From Arcticibacter sp. (GTDB lineage: Bacteria; Bacteroidota; Bacteroidia; 2-12-FULL-35-15), in the NCBI GenBank assembly GCA_021155045.1, contig JAJNQB010000006.1, positions 279,717 through 343,716 on the forward strand: a DNA stretch of 64,000 nucleotides, read 5' to 3'. This document shows positions 17,247 through 26,429 of the stretch, piece by piece. The notes under the pieces were generated by a model. It made no database searches. It saw nothing but the letters and a program-made list of their open reading frames with translations, and was not told the origin of the DNA. Position 1 is the first letter of the stretch, and every line of letters starts with the position of its first letter. The position numbers and the translations under genes were made by a program.

Positions 17247-18200
17247 TTAGGGTTTAAATAAACTATCTACAAATTCGTGTTTGTTGAACACTTGAAGGTC
17301 TTCTGCTTTTTCGCCAACACCAATGTATTTAACAGGAATTTTAAAAGAATCAGATATCCCAATCACAACGCCACCTTTTGCTGTTCCATCAAGCTTTGTA
17401 AGAGCTAAAGCGTTTACATCAGTAGCAGCAGTAAATTGTTTGCATTGTTCTATTGCATTTTGTCCTGTGGAAGCATCAAGCACCAAAAGAATTTCATGGG
17501 GTGCATCAGGAACAATTTTTTGCATTACGTTTTTAATCTTGGTTAATTCATTCATCAAATTAACTTTGTTGTGTAAACGACCTGCGGTATCGATAATAGC
17601 AACATCTGCTTGCTTTGCAAGGGCTGAGCTTAGTGTATCAAAAGCAACGGAAGCAGGGTCTGCGTTCATTCCTTGTGATATAAGTGTAGCATTAGCACGT
17701 TCGCTCCAAATTTTAATTTGTTCAACAGCAGCAGCTCTGAAAGTGTCGCCTGCACCTAAAACAACTTTTTTCCCATTTTTATTGAATTGATAAGCAAGTT
17801 TTCCGATGGTGGTGGTTTTTCCAACTCCATTGACACCTACAACCATTATTACATAAGGTTTTTTGTCTGCAGGAGTGTCGAAATCGTTTTTATTTTCTGA
17901 ATTATTTGAAACAAGCAATTCTGCGATTTTTTCACGAAGTATTTGATTTAATTGGGATGTTTCAATATTTTTTTCTCTTGAAACTCGCTTTTTTATTTTT
18001 TCAATAATTTTTAATGATGTTTCTACGCCAACATCTGAAGAAATTAAGATTTCTTCCAAGTTTTCAAGAACTTCATCATCAATTGTTGTTTTCCCTGTGA
18101 TGGCATTTGCCAGTTTGCTGAAAAAGCTTTGTTTAGTAATAAATAAACCTTTATTTAAACTTTCTTTTTTTTCTTTGCTAAAAAAACTAAAAATCCCCAT
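17247..18200 (-). CDS. ftsY: signal recognition particle receptor FtsY
   Basis: SRP GTPase that docks ribosome-nascent chain-SRP complexes at the inner membrane. An N domain with short helices (about 20-90) precedes the G domain. G1 is VVGVNGVGKTTTIGKLAY, G2 GAGDTFRAAAVEQ, G3 DTAGRLHNK, and G4 TKLDGTAKGG. The acidic A domain found in E. coli is essentially absent, so the protein is 317 residues, normal for this phylum. It lies downstream of rpmG and DUF4295, separated from them by a hairpin terminator at 18231, so it is probably expressed mainly from its own promoter. Confidence 0.96.
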   Translation of the reverse strand: MGIFSFFSKEKKESLNKGLFITKQSFFSKLANAITGKTTIDDEVLENLEEILISSDVGVETSLKIIEKIKKRVSREKNIETSQLNQILREKIAELLVSNNSENKNDFDTPADKKPYVIMVVGVNGVGKTTTIGKLAYQFNKNGKKVVLGAGDTFRAAAVEQIKIWSERANATLISQGMNADPASVAFDTLSSALAKQADVAIIDTAGRLHNKVNLMNELTKIKNVMQKIVPDAPHEILLVLDASTGQNAIEQCKQFTAATDVNALALTKLDGTAKGGVVIGISDSFKIPVKYIGVGEKAEDLQVFNKHEFVDSLFKP

Positions 18201-18230
18201 TGAATATACTTACATGTTTAAACAATAAAA

Positions 18231-18256
18231 GCTTCCTCTTTTTTATCTGAGGAAGC
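18231..18256 (-). terminator. terminator after the DUF4295 gene
   Basis: 8-bp stem (18231-18238 with 18249-18256) with a 10-base loop, followed on the minus strand by TTTTATT. It lies between DUF4295 and ftsY. Confidence 0.7.
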
Positions 18257-18283
18257 CTTTACAAATTCGACTAAGATTCTAAA

Positions 18284-18439
18284 TTATTTAGAAGCTAAAA
18301 AATCTTTGATGTGATCGTTGTGAACGATTTCTTCTTTAAAGGCATAAGCACCTGTTTTTGGTGATTTTACCATTTTAATCACTTTTGTAAAGTCTTTTCC
18401 TTTACCTGATTTAAGTGTTGCAACTACTTTCTTTGCCAT
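18284..18439 (-). CDS. DUF4295 small basic protein
   Basis: Short gene of 51 codons, read on the minus strand from ATG at 18439. It begins MAKKVVATLKSGKGKDFTKV and ends DFLASK. It is a small, Lys-rich protein of the Bacteroidota-specific DUF4295 family, which as a rule is encoded directly after rpmG and before ftsY, as here. The position and charge suggest a ribosome-associated protein, but this is inference. The gap to rpmG is 60 bases. Confidence 0.85.
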   Translation of the reverse strand: MAKKVVATLKSGKGKDFTKVIKMVKSPKTGAYAFKEEIVHNDHIKDFLASK

Positions 18440-18499
18440 TGTATATAAGTTTTAAAGTCAAAAATTATAAGTTTTAAAAATACTTAATAATTGACTTGA

Positions 18500-18682
18500 T
18501 TATTTAATTTCTTTGTGAACAGTAACTTTTTTCAAGATTGGGTTGTATTTTTTCAACTCTAATCTTTCAGTTGTGTTTTTTTTGTTTTTAGTAGTGATGT
18601 AACGAGACGTTCCCGGCTTGCCGCTGTCTTTGTGTTCAGTACACTCCATAATAACCTGAATTCTATTGCCTTTCTTTGCCAT
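18500..18682 (-). CDS. rpmG: 50S ribosomal protein L33
   Basis: Ribosomal protein L33 of the large subunit, 60 residues. Family features are the basic start (MAKKGNRIQVIMECTEH), SRYITTKNKKNT near the middle, and the ending LELKKYNPILKKVTVHKE. Of the zinc-ribbon cysteines only C14 remains, so it is the zinc-free (C-minus) type. It is transcribed with the DUF4295 gene. In this genome an aminopeptidase gene lies between it and rpmB, and it has its own promoter box at 18718. Confidence 0.95.
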   Translation of the reverse strand: MAKKGNRIQVIMECTEHKDSGKPGTSRYITTKNKKNTTERLELKKYNPILKKVTVHKEIK

Positions 18683-18717
18683 TTTTCTTTTTGTTTTTGT
18701 TTTTCAAAATTGGGATG

Positions 18718-18749
18718 CAAATGTAATGATTTTTAATTCAAAATCACAA
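18718..18749 (-). promoter_or_regulatory. promoter of rpmG-DUF4295
   Basis: On the minus strand TACATTTG (18725 to 18718) matches TAnnTTTG, with TTG at 18749-18747 giving a 21-base spacer. It sits between the stop of the aminopeptidase gene and rpmG. Confidence 0.55.
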
Positions 18750-18768
18750 GATTTTTCAAAAAAATAAG

Positions 18769-20169
18769 CTACTTAATCTTATTGAAAAGGCTTTCTTCTT
18801 TCATAATTGCCTCAATTTCTTCCACTTTCTTTGGTAGTTTGCCCGAAAGTACCTCTGGTTCGCCTATTGTTATTAATATATCGTCTTCAATTCGGATTCC
18901 AATATTCCACCATTTTGGATCACAATCGGAGCCTGAGGGGATGTAAATGCCTGGTTCTACTGTAATAATATTACCGGGTGTTAATTTCCCATAATTGCCG
19001 GCATCATGTACATCTAAGCCTAAATAATGCGAAGTTCCATGAAAAAAATATTTTATATAGTCATTTCCAGATTTAATTATGCCGTATTCTAATAATTTTT
19101 TTTGTATAACTACAACAGCAGCTTTGTGGCTTGCCCTAAATTCAGCCCCAGATTTACATGCTTTTATGCCCGCTTCTTGCGCTTCTAAAACAATGTTATA
19201 GATTATTTTCTCTTGCTCAGAGAATTTACCATCAACTGGAAGGGTTCTGGTTACATCGGCTGTATATCCATGGTATTCTGCTCCGGCATCAATAACAAGC
19301 ATATCGCCTCCATCTAATTTTTTTCTGTTTGTTTCGTAGTGTAAAATACAGGAGTTTTCTCCTCCACCAACTATTGAGTTGTAACCAACATATTCAGAGC
19401 CCTCTTTTTTAAACATATATTCTACTACTGCTTGGGCTTGAAATTCTTTCATGTTTGGTTCTAATGCTTTCATAATTTCAAGTTGAGCAGCACAAGTCAT
19501 GTCTATGGCTTTTCTCATTAATTCAATTTCTTCGGGTTGTTTTACTTCACGCAAAGTTGCCATCCAACCTTGCAAGGTAAAATCTTCGGTATTTTTACGT
19601 TTTTGTTCGTTTGTTTTTTGTTTAAAATGTTTTATTAAACTGTACAAATCACCTTTATCATCTTTATTATCTCTTACATCTTCGTAAAACTCTTTGTGGT
19701 AAACTTTTTTGAAATGAGAAAAAGGTATTTTGAAATCAGGAAATTGATTTCCATAATATGCAACAGAAAAGCCTAATTCTCTTTTAACTCCTTCTGTGCC
19801 CATTCGTTTGCCTGTCCATACTTCTTCTGATTGATTTTTTGTTTGAACAAAAATTAGTTCGTTTGTGGTGATGGAATCATAAAATGTTTGTGGGTTTTTA
19901 AAAATAATAAGCATAGCATTCGGCTCATTATATCCTGATAAATAATAAAAATCAGGGTCTTGGTGGTATAAGTATTTTGTGTCGTTTGCTCTTTGTCTTT
20001 CGGGGTTTGAAAAAAATACCGCACAAGTGCTGTCTGGAAGCATTTTTCTTAAGACTTCTCTTCGTCCTTTATGAAATTCTTTGCTCAATAAATCAGTATC
20101 ATACAATTGAGCTGTTGAGATTGTGGCATAAAAAGAAAAAAGTACTGTTATGAGTATTCGATTTGTCAT
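18769..20169 (-). CDS. exported aminopeptidase P family protein (Xaa-Pro aminopeptidase)
   Basis: M24B metallopeptidase that removes an N-terminal residue preceding proline. The creatinase-like N domain (about 20-200) is followed by the pita-bread catalytic domain. Metal ligands are visible: Asp in VIDAGAEYHGYTADVTRT (two Asp), His in FFHGTSHYLGLDVHD, Glu in TVEPGIYI and Glu in IRIEDDILIT. The frame runs to 20196, but the ATG at 20169 starts a signal peptide (MTNRILITVLFSFYATISTAQ), so the enzyme is probably periplasmic. It stands between rpmB and rpmG on the same strand but is preceded by a terminator and followed by a separate promoter, so it looks like an independent unit. Confidence 0.9.
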   Translation of the reverse strand: MTNRILITVLFSFYATISTAQLYDTDLLSKEFHKGRREVLRKMLPDSTCAVFFSNPERQRANDTKYLYHQDPDFYYLSGYNEPNAMLIIFKNPQTFYDSITTNELIFVQTKNQSEEVWTGKRMGTEGVKRELGFSVAYYGNQFPDFKIPFSHFKKVYHKEFYEDVRDNKDDKGDLYSLIKHFKQKTNEQKRKNTEDFTLQGWMATLREVKQPEEIELMRKAIDMTCAAQLEIMKALEPNMKEFQAQAVVEYMFKKEGSEYVGYNSIVGGGENSCILHYETNRKKLDGGDMLVIDAGAEYHGYTADVTRTLPVDGKFSEQEKIIYNIVLEAQEAGIKACKSGAEFRASHKAAVVVIQKKLLEYGIIKSGNDYIKYFFHGTSHYLGLDVHDAGNYGKLTPGNIITVEPGIYIPSGSDCDPKWWNIGIRIEDDILITIGEPEVLSGKLPKKVEEIEAIMKEESLFNKIK

Positions 20170-20183
20170 TGCATTAAAAAATA

Positions 20184-20213
20184 AAAACGTTACCACTAAT
20201 GTAGTAACGTTTT
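20184..20213 (-). terminator. terminator of rpmB
   Basis: Perfect 10-bp stem (20184-20193 with 20204-20213) with a 10-base loop, followed on the minus strand by a T-rich tract. It isolates rpmB from the aminopeptidase gene. Confidence 0.8.
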
Positions 20214-20241
20214 CGTATAAAGTTTATACCGCTTGTGTAAA

Positions 20242-20481
20242 TTATTTTTTTAAGTGTCCTTTTTCGTGTGCTTCTTTTAGAACAGCTGTAATTCCGTTTT
20301 TAGAAATAGTACGCAAAGCAGAGGTAGAAAGACGTAAAGTAATCCATTTATCTTCTTCAGGAAGGTAGAATTTTTTAACTTTTAAGTTTACGTTAAACTT
20401 ACGTTTTGTCTTACTGTTAGAGTGAGAAACATTGTTACCCACGATAGCTTTTTTTCCTGTTATTTGGCAAACTCTTGACAT
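20242..20481 (-). CDS. rpmB: 50S ribosomal protein L28
   Basis: Large-subunit ribosomal protein L28, 79 residues. It has the typical start MSRVCQITGKKAIVGNNVSHS, the KTKRKFNVNL stretch, and RLSTSALRTISKNGI near the end. The open frame extends upstream to 20553, but the family start is the ATG at 20481. It is followed by a strong terminator, unlike the usual arrangement where rpmB runs directly into rpmG. Confidence 0.96.
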   Translation of the reverse strand: MSRVCQITGKKAIVGNNVSHSNSKTKRKFNVNLKVKKFYLPEEDKWITLRLSTSALRTISKNGITAVLKEAHEKGHLKK

Positions 20482-20570
20482 TGTATTTTGTATTAAATGT
20501 GTTCTTTTTGTAATTAGGGTTGCAAATAACGTAATTTTTATTGAAATGAACAAAAAATATCAAAAAAAAA

Positions 20571-22058
20571 TTAAAATTGCAGGTATATTGGCATTACCTG
20601 TTCTGCTTGTTTTGCTTGAATAATAATCCAAATAAAAATCAAAATTACTGCTATCCGACCAACAACAGTAATTTTTGAAAGAATAAATTCACAAAACTGT
20701 TCGTATGCTTTTGGAATAAAATGGATGATATAGCCTAAGAGCATAATTGAAAATACGGTGGCATAGGCACCCAACATTGCATACCAAGCCGAGCCATTAA
20801 AATTTGTAAATATTTGAGTGATAATAATGCCAGCATCATCAAAAGAGGATGCTTTAAAGAAAATCCAACAAAAACAAACGAAATGGAATGTGATAATTAC
20901 TCCAATTGTTTTTACAAAAAAGGAATTTTGCAGCTTTGAATTTGGATTTTTAGGGAATAAACTCATTCTAATTTTATCAAAAGCTAATGCTAATCCGTGC
21001 ATTCCTCCCCAAACAATAAAATTAAAAGATGCTCCATGCCATAATCCTCCTAAAAGCATTGTAATCATTAAATTTAGATATTGCCTGAATTTACCAACTC
21101 TATTTCCTCCTAATGAAATGTATAAATAATCTTTTAACCAGGAGGATAATGAAATGTGCCATCTTCTCCAAAACTCTGTAATGCTGGAAGATTGATAGGG
21201 TGAATCAAAATTTTCGTTGATGCTAAAACCCATCCATTTTGCCATTCCAATAGCCATATCGGAATAACCCGAAAAATCGCAATAAATAACCATTGCATAT
21301 CCATAAACTCCCAATAAACATTCTATTCCTGAGTGTCGAGAAGGGTCATCAAAAATATATTGTACATAGTTTATATAAATGAAGTCTGATATAACTACCT
21401 TTTTGAATAAGCCTCCTAAAATCAAATACATTCCTCTAGCAATATCTGAATTTGTAATAAAAATATCTTTTCTGATTTGCGGGATAAAATCTGCTGCTCT
21501 TACAATTGGACCCATTACAAGCTTTGGGAAAAAGGAAAGGAAAAAGCAATAGTCTAAAAAACTTTGTACAGGTTTGAATTTCCCTCTGTAAACATCAATG
21601 GTATAACTTAAATTCTCAAATGTGTAAAATGAAATTCCAATAGGCAAAATAAGATTTAATGGCTTAATTTGTCCCATTTGTAGGTCGTTAATTATTTCAA
21701 TAAAAAAATTGGTGTATTTGAAATAAAAAAGTAAACCAAGATTAATAATGATGCTAAAAATTAAAATTGCATTTTTTGATTTTTTAGTTTTTGCTTTGTA
21801 AATCCAGTTTGATAGATTAAAATCGATTACTGCTGAAAGTATTATAAATAGGAAATAAAAGCCACAAGCTTTATAAAAAAAATAAAGCGAAAAAATTGTG
21901 AAATAAACTACTCTCGTTATCTTTTTTTTATATAAAAATTGATATCCAAGTAAAAAGATAAAAAAGAAAAATAAAAAAAAACCGCTGTTAAACAAAAGCG
22001 GTTCTTTTGCATTGTATGTGAGTTGATCTAAAAGCTTGTTGTAATCAATATGAATCAT
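20571..22058 (-). CDS. MBOAT family O-acyltransferase
   Basis: Polytopic membrane O-acyltransferase (AlgI/DltB type) that transfers acyl groups, often acetyl, to extracytoplasmic polysaccharides. It has about ten hydrophobic segments. The core motif is FWRRWHISLSSWLKDYLYISLGGNR, and the catalytic His region is GGLWHGASFNFIVWGGMHG. The ATG at 22058 is preferred; an in-frame ATG at 22088 would add 10 residues unlike the family. Such genes usually pair with an SGNH-hydrolase-type partner (AlgX/AlgJ-like), but none is visible here, so the acceptor polymer is unknown. It is divergent from the GH3 gene. Confidence 0.88.
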   Translation of the reverse strand: MIHIDYNKLLDQLTYNAKEPLLFNSGFFLFFFFIFLLGYQFLYKKKITRVVYFTIFSLYFFYKACGFYFLFIILSAVIDFNLSNWIYKAKTKKSKNAILIFSIIINLGLLFYFKYTNFFIEIINDLQMGQIKPLNLILPIGISFYTFENLSYTIDVYRGKFKPVQSFLDYCFFLSFFPKLVMGPIVRAADFIPQIRKDIFITNSDIARGMYLILGGLFKKVVISDFIYINYVQYIFDDPSRHSGIECLLGVYGYAMVIYCDFSGYSDMAIGMAKWMGFSINENFDSPYQSSSITEFWRRWHISLSSWLKDYLYISLGGNRVGKFRQYLNLMITMLLGGLWHGASFNFIVWGGMHGLALAFDKIRMSLFPKNPNSKLQNSFFVKTIGVIITFHFVCFCWIFFKASSFDDAGIIITQIFTNFNGSAWYAMLGAYATVFSIMLLGYIIHFIPKAYEQFCEFILSKITVVGRIAVILIFIWIIIQAKQAEQVMPIYLQF

Positions 22059-22191
22059 AAGGAGGTCAAATTTACAAAACAATTTCAATCAACAATTGTA
22101 CGTTGAAAAGTAAAACTTGGTACAATAAATGCAACCTTTGAACGTAGTAACTTGCATACGTTAATTTATCCGAAAAAATTGTTGATTTATA

Positions 22192-25116
22192 ATGAGAAAA
22201 AGAACCAGAATCGCTTTTATTGTTGTTTGTTTTATTTCTGTAAGTTTTATTACAATACCAAAGCAAGATCCTCCATTTTATTTAAAAAATACTGTTTGGG
22301 CTGATTCTGTATTTAAAACATTATCACCAGACGAGCGAATTGCACAACTTTTTATGGTAGCAGCTTATTCAAATAAAGATAAAAATCATTTTGATGATAT
22401 AAAAGAATTGATTGATAAATATAAAATTGGTGGTTTGATATTTTTTCAAGGAGGACCTGTTCGTCAAGCAGTTCAAACCAATTGTTATCAATCTTGTTCT
22501 AAAGTTCCATTGTTTGTTGCTATTGATGCTGAATGGGGTTTGGCAATGCGATTGGATAGTACTACAAAATTTCCAAGACAAATGACTTTAGGAGCAATTC
22601 AAAACGACAGTTTGGTTTACGAAATGGGGAAAGAAATTGCTCGCCAATGCAAACGAATGGGAATGCAAATAAATTTTGCTCCTGTAGTAGATATAAATAA
22701 TAATCCTTTGAATCCAGTTATCAGTAACCGTTCTTTTGGAGAAGATAAATATAATGTTACTAAAAAAGCATTGATGTATATGAAAGGGATGCAAGATAAT
22801 TTTGTGCTTGCCAATGCTAAACATTTTCCTGGACATGGCGATACTGATAGTGATTCTCATAAAACATTGCCAACCGTAAAAGCTTCTCGTAATAGGCTAG
22901 ATACCTTGGAGTTGTATCCGTTCAAAGAATTATTTTCGCAAGGTTTGGGAAGTATCATGGTTGCTCATTTGAGTATTCCTGCATTAGATACAACAAAAAA
23001 TCAAGCAAGTACATTAACAAAAAGTATCGTTACAGGTTTACTAAAAGATACACTTGGTTTTAAAGGATTGATATTTACTGATGCTTTAAACATGAAAGGT
23101 GTAAGTAAATTTTATAAGCCAGGAGAAGTTGATGTAAAAGCATTGATAGCAGGAAACGATGTTTTATTGTTTGCTGAAGATGTTCCAACTGCTATAGCTG
23201 AAATAAAAAAAGCAATTGAACGCAAAGAAATTTCGCAAGAAGAAATAGATAAACGATGCATGAAAATTCTTTTAGCTAAGCAATGGAGTGGATTGAATCA
23301 GCATCAAAAAATAAAAATAAAAAATTTGTATGTTGATCTAAATACAAAAAAAGCTGATTTGATTAATCGCAAATTAACACAAGCTTCGTTAACATTATTG
23401 CAAAATAAAAACAATATTATTCCACTTCAAAATTTAGATACCTTAAAAATTGCTTCCGTATCGTTGGGATACAAAGAGATGAATAGTTTTCAAACCACTT
23501 TATCAAATTACTCTCCAGTAAAGCATTTTGGAATTGATAAAGATGCAAAACAATTTATGTTTGATTCCTTACTTTCTCAATTAAAAAATTACAATAGAAT
23601 TATTGTTCATTTGAATAATACCAATAACCGACCTGATAAAGATTTTGGGATAACAAGTCAAAGTAAATTATTTTTAAAGGCATTAATGAAACAAAATAGC
23701 GTTGTCATAAACATTGCTGCTAATCCATATATTCTTGCAAAAATTGATAGCTTAGAGCTTGCTGACGCTGTTCTTATGAGTTATGAAGATAACGAATACA
23801 GCGCAACATATTCTGCTCAATTAATATTTGGAGGTATTGCAGCTTCTGGTAAATTGCCTATAAGTGTTGGAAAATACAAGGTAGGAACAGGTATTGATAC
23901 TAAAACAATTCGATTTAAATATACAATTCCTGAAGAACTCGGTATTGATTCTAAGCTGTTAAATAAAATAGATACAATTGCTTTAAAAGGAGTGAAAGAC
24001 AAGATTTATCCTGGTTGTCAAATAATGGTTGTAAAAAAAGGAAATGTTATTTATCAAAAATCATTTGGCTATCATACTTATGAAAACAAAACAAAAGTAA
24101 AGAATGATGATTTATATGATATTGCATCCATCACTAAAATTGCAGCATCCACAGCAAGTATAATGAAGCTGAAAGACGAAAACAAAATAAAGCTAAACGA
24201 ACATCTCTGTTACTATTTACCTTATTTGGAAGGTTCAAACAAACAAAATATTGTTATCAGAGAAATGCTTACACACCAAGCTGGCTTGAAAGATTGGATT
24301 CCTTTTTGGATGAAAACAGTTAATAAAGATGGTACATACAAAGAAGGAATTTATAATACTACTCCCAATGATTTCTATACAAAACAAGTTGCCAAAAACT
24401 TATATATAAATACAAATTATGAAGACACGATCTATAAACGAATAATAGAATCGCCTGTGAAAGATGCAGGAAAATATTTGTATAGCGATTTAGGATATTA
24501 TTTTTTAAAACAAATTATCGAAAAACAAACCGGAATGAAAGAAAATGATTTTGTACAAAAATCGTTTTATGCTCCTTTGGGATTAACCACAATGGGATAT
24601 ATGCCAACAGAAAGATTTGCGTTAAATAAAATTGTTCCAACCGAATTTGATGCGAAATTTAGAAAACAGTTGGTACATGGTTATGTTCACGATCAAGGTG
24701 CAGCAATGCTTGGTGGTGTGGGTGGGCATGCTGGCTTGTTTTCTAATGCAAATGATTTAGCGGTAATGATGCAATTGTTTATGAATAAAGGAGAATATGG
24801 TGGTGTAAGGTATTTTGATACAGCAACCGTTTCGGAATTTACAAAATGCCAATATTGCACGGATAATAGAAGAGCATTGGGTTTTGATAAGCCCGAAACA
24901 AATTCTGAAAAAACAAGTCCCGTTTGTGGATGTGTTTCTTATTTAAGTTTTGGACATGCTGGTTTTACAGGGACTTTAGCGTGGGCAGACCCTGCAAGTG
25001 ATTTAATTTATATTTTTCTTTCTAATAGAGTTTATCCTGATGCTGAAGATAATAAACTTGCTAAATCGGGTATAAGAACTAAAATTCAGGAAATGATTTA
25101 TGAGGTGGCGAAATAA
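22192..25116 (+). CDS. GH3 beta-N-acetylhexosaminidase fused to a serine beta-lactamase-fold domain
   Basis: Two-enzyme fusion of 974 residues. After a signal peptide (1-21), a GH3 TIM-barrel domain spans about 35-370. Its NagZ-type motif KHFPGHGDTDSDSH at about 209-222 supplies the catalytic His-Asp pair typical of beta-N-acetylglucosaminidases. A GH3 C-terminal-like domain follows at about 380-570. The third part (about 590-970) is a penicillin-binding/beta-lactamase class C-like domain with S646-I-T-K649 as SxxK, YSDLGYY as the second motif, and HAGFTGT as the KTG equivalent. Such fusions are known in Bacteroidota and are thought to act on peptidoglycan fragments in the periplasm. Whether both active sites work here is untested. 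Confidence 0.92.
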   Translation: MRKRTRIAFIVVCFISVSFITIPKQDPPFYLKNTVWADSVFKTLSPDERIAQLFMVAAYSNKDKNHFDDIKELIDKYKIGGLIFFQGGPVRQAVQTNCYQSCSKVPLFVAIDAEWGLAMRLDSTTKFPRQMTLGAIQNDSLVYEMGKEIARQCKRMGMQINFAPVVDINNNPLNPVISNRSFGEDKYNVTKKALMYMKGMQDNFVLANAKHFPGHGDTDSDSHKTLPTVKASRNRLDTLELYPFKELFSQGLGSIMVAHLSIPALDTTKNQASTLTKSIVTGLLKDTLGFKGLIFTDALNMKGVSKFYKPGEVDVKALIAGNDVLLFAEDVPTAIAEIKKAIERKEISQEEIDKRCMKILLAKQWSGLNQHQKIKIKNLYVDLNTKKADLINRKLTQASLTLLQNKNNIIPLQNLDTLKIASVSLGYKEMNSFQTTLSNYSPVKHFGIDKDAKQFMFDSLLSQLKNYNRIIVHLNNTNNRPDKDFGITSQSKLFLKALMKQNSVVINIAANPYILAKIDSLELADAVLMSYEDNEYSATYSAQLIFGGIAASGKLPISVGKYKVGTGIDTKTIRFKYTIPEELGIDSKLLNKIDTIALKGVKDKIYPGCQIMVVKKGNVIYQKSFGYHTYENKTKVKNDDLYDIASITKIAASTASIMKLKDENKIKLNEHLCYYLPYLEGSNKQNIVIREMLTHQAGLKDWIPFWMKTVNKDGTYKEGIYNTTPNDFYTKQVAKNLYINTNYEDTIYKRIIESPVKDAGKYLYSDLGYYFLKQIIEKQTGMKENDFVQKSFYAPLGLTTMGYMPTERFALNKIVPTEFDAKFRKQLVHGYVHDQGAAMLGGVGGHAGLFSNANDLAVMMQLFMNKGEYGGVRYFDTATVSEFTKCQYCTDNRRALGFDKPETNSEKTSPVCGCVSYLSFGHAGFTGTLAWADPASDLIYIFLSNRVYPDAEDNKLAKSGIRTKIQEMIYEVAK

Positions 25117-25192
25117 GTTGAAAAGAAATTAGCTTAAAATTCAAAAAAGAATCGTTTTCTATTTGTAATTTCGTAGAAAGAATTTATTTATT

Positions 25193-26320
25193 ATGAAAAT
25201 AGGAATCGTATGCTATCCAACATTTGGAGGTAGTGGAGTGGTGGCAACAGAATTAGGAAAAGCACTTGCTCAAAAAGGACATAAAGTACATTTTATAACA
25301 TATAGCCAACCGGTAAGATTAGATTTTTTTTCAGAAAATTTATTTTATCACGAAGTAGCTGTTTCTGACTATCCTCTTTTTGATTATCAACCTTACGAAC
25401 TTGTGCTTACAAGCAAGTTGGTGGATGTTGTAAAATATGAAAAGCTAGATTTGTTACACGTACATTATGCTATTCCGCATGCTTCTGCTGCATATATGGC
25501 AAAACAAATTTTATCATCACAAGGCATTGATATTCCATTTATCACAACATTACACGGTACAGATATAACGCTTGTAGGAAAAGACCCTTCTTTTGAGCCA
25601 GTTATTACTTTTGCTATAAATAACAGTGATGCCGTAACTGCCGTTTCTGAAAGTTTAAAAAAAGATACTTACGTTAATTTCAAAAACATAAACAAAGAAA
25701 TTCAAGTAATACCAAATTTTATTTGTTTAGACGAATACAATTTTGAAAATATTACTTGTCAAAAAAAAATGTATGCTCCCAATGGTGAACGCATTTTGAT
25801 TCATGTATCTAATTTCAGAAAGGTAAAACGTGTGGAAGATGTTTTGAGGGTGTTTGATAAAGTGCGTAAGGCAATGCCTGCAAAATTAATTTTAGTAGGC
25901 GATGGACCAGAAAGAGGAAACATTGAAAAACTTTGTCGGGAATTAAATACTTGTGATGATATAAAATCTTTGGGTAAAATTGTGAATCCAGAGCAGGTTT
26001 TATCAATTGCCGATTTATTTTTACTAACATCAGAAACAGAAAGTTTTGGTTTGGCAGCATTGGAAGCAATGGCGAGCAAAATTCCTGTTATTTCAACAAA
26101 TTCGGGAGGTTTACCCGAAGTAAACAAAAATGGCTTTTCAGGTTATATGAGTAAAGTGGGTGATGTGGATGATATGGCTAAAAATGCAATTAGTATTTTA
26201 AAAGACGATACTGTTTTAAACAAATTTAAAATGAATGCCTACGAACAGGCAAAGCAATTTGACATACTGAAAATATTGCCAATGTATGAAAAGTTGTATG
26301 AGTCGGTGATTAAGAAGTAG
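25193..26320 (+). CDS. bshA: N-acetyl-alpha-D-glucosaminyl L-malate synthase BshA
   Basis: GT4 family glycosyltransferase catalysing the first step of bacillithiol synthesis, UDP-GlcNAc plus L-malate. The N-terminus IGIVCYPTFGGSGVVATELG is characteristic of BshA. The donor-binding C-terminal half has VSNFRKVKR, LVGDGPERG and the ESFGLAALEAMASKIPVISTNSGGLPE (EX7E-type) segment. The length of 375 residues matches the family. BshB and BshC are not in the window. A short repeat (26341) follows the gene. The close match to the family makes the assignment firm. Confidence 0.95.
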   Translation: MKIGIVCYPTFGGSGVVATELGKALAQKGHKVHFITYSQPVRLDFFSENLFYHEVAVSDYPLFDYQPYELVLTSKLVDVVKYEKLDLLHVHYAIPHASAAYMAKQILSSQGIDIPFITTLHGTDITLVGKDPSFEPVITFAINNSDAVTAVSESLKKDTYVNFKNINKEIQVIPNFICLDEYNFENITCQKKMYAPNGERILIHVSNFRKVKRVEDVLRVFDKVRKAMPAKLILVGDGPERGNIEKLCRELNTCDDIKSLGKIVNPEQVLSIADLFLLTSETESFGLAALEAMASKIPVISTNSGGLPEVNKNGFSGYMSKVGDVDDMAKNAISILKDDTVLNKFKMNAYEQAKQFDILKILPMYEKLYESVIKK

Positions 26321-26340
26321 AGAAAGATGCTTTTATTTTG

Positions 26341-26366
26341 TCATTTCGACCGTAGGGAGAAATCTC
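26341..26366 (+). repeat. short Bacteroidota-type intergenic repeat
   Basis: Sequence with core CATTTCGACCGTAGGGAGA lies between bshA and the oxidase gene. I recall near-identical motifs repeated in many Bacteroidota intergenic regions. Only one copy is seen in this window. Confidence 0.5.
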
Positions 26367-26429
26367 AGTAAAAGAAAAAAATAATCGTTTTCATGCAAAA
26401 TGATAATTTTAAAATAATTAGTTTATAAA

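Noticed and set aside
17323..17790. 155-codon plus-strand frame inside ftsY
   Set aside because: Antisense to the FtsY G domain, with no recognisable domain.
25801..26127. 108-codon minus-strand frame inside bshA
   Set aside because: Antisense to the conserved donor-binding half of BshA.
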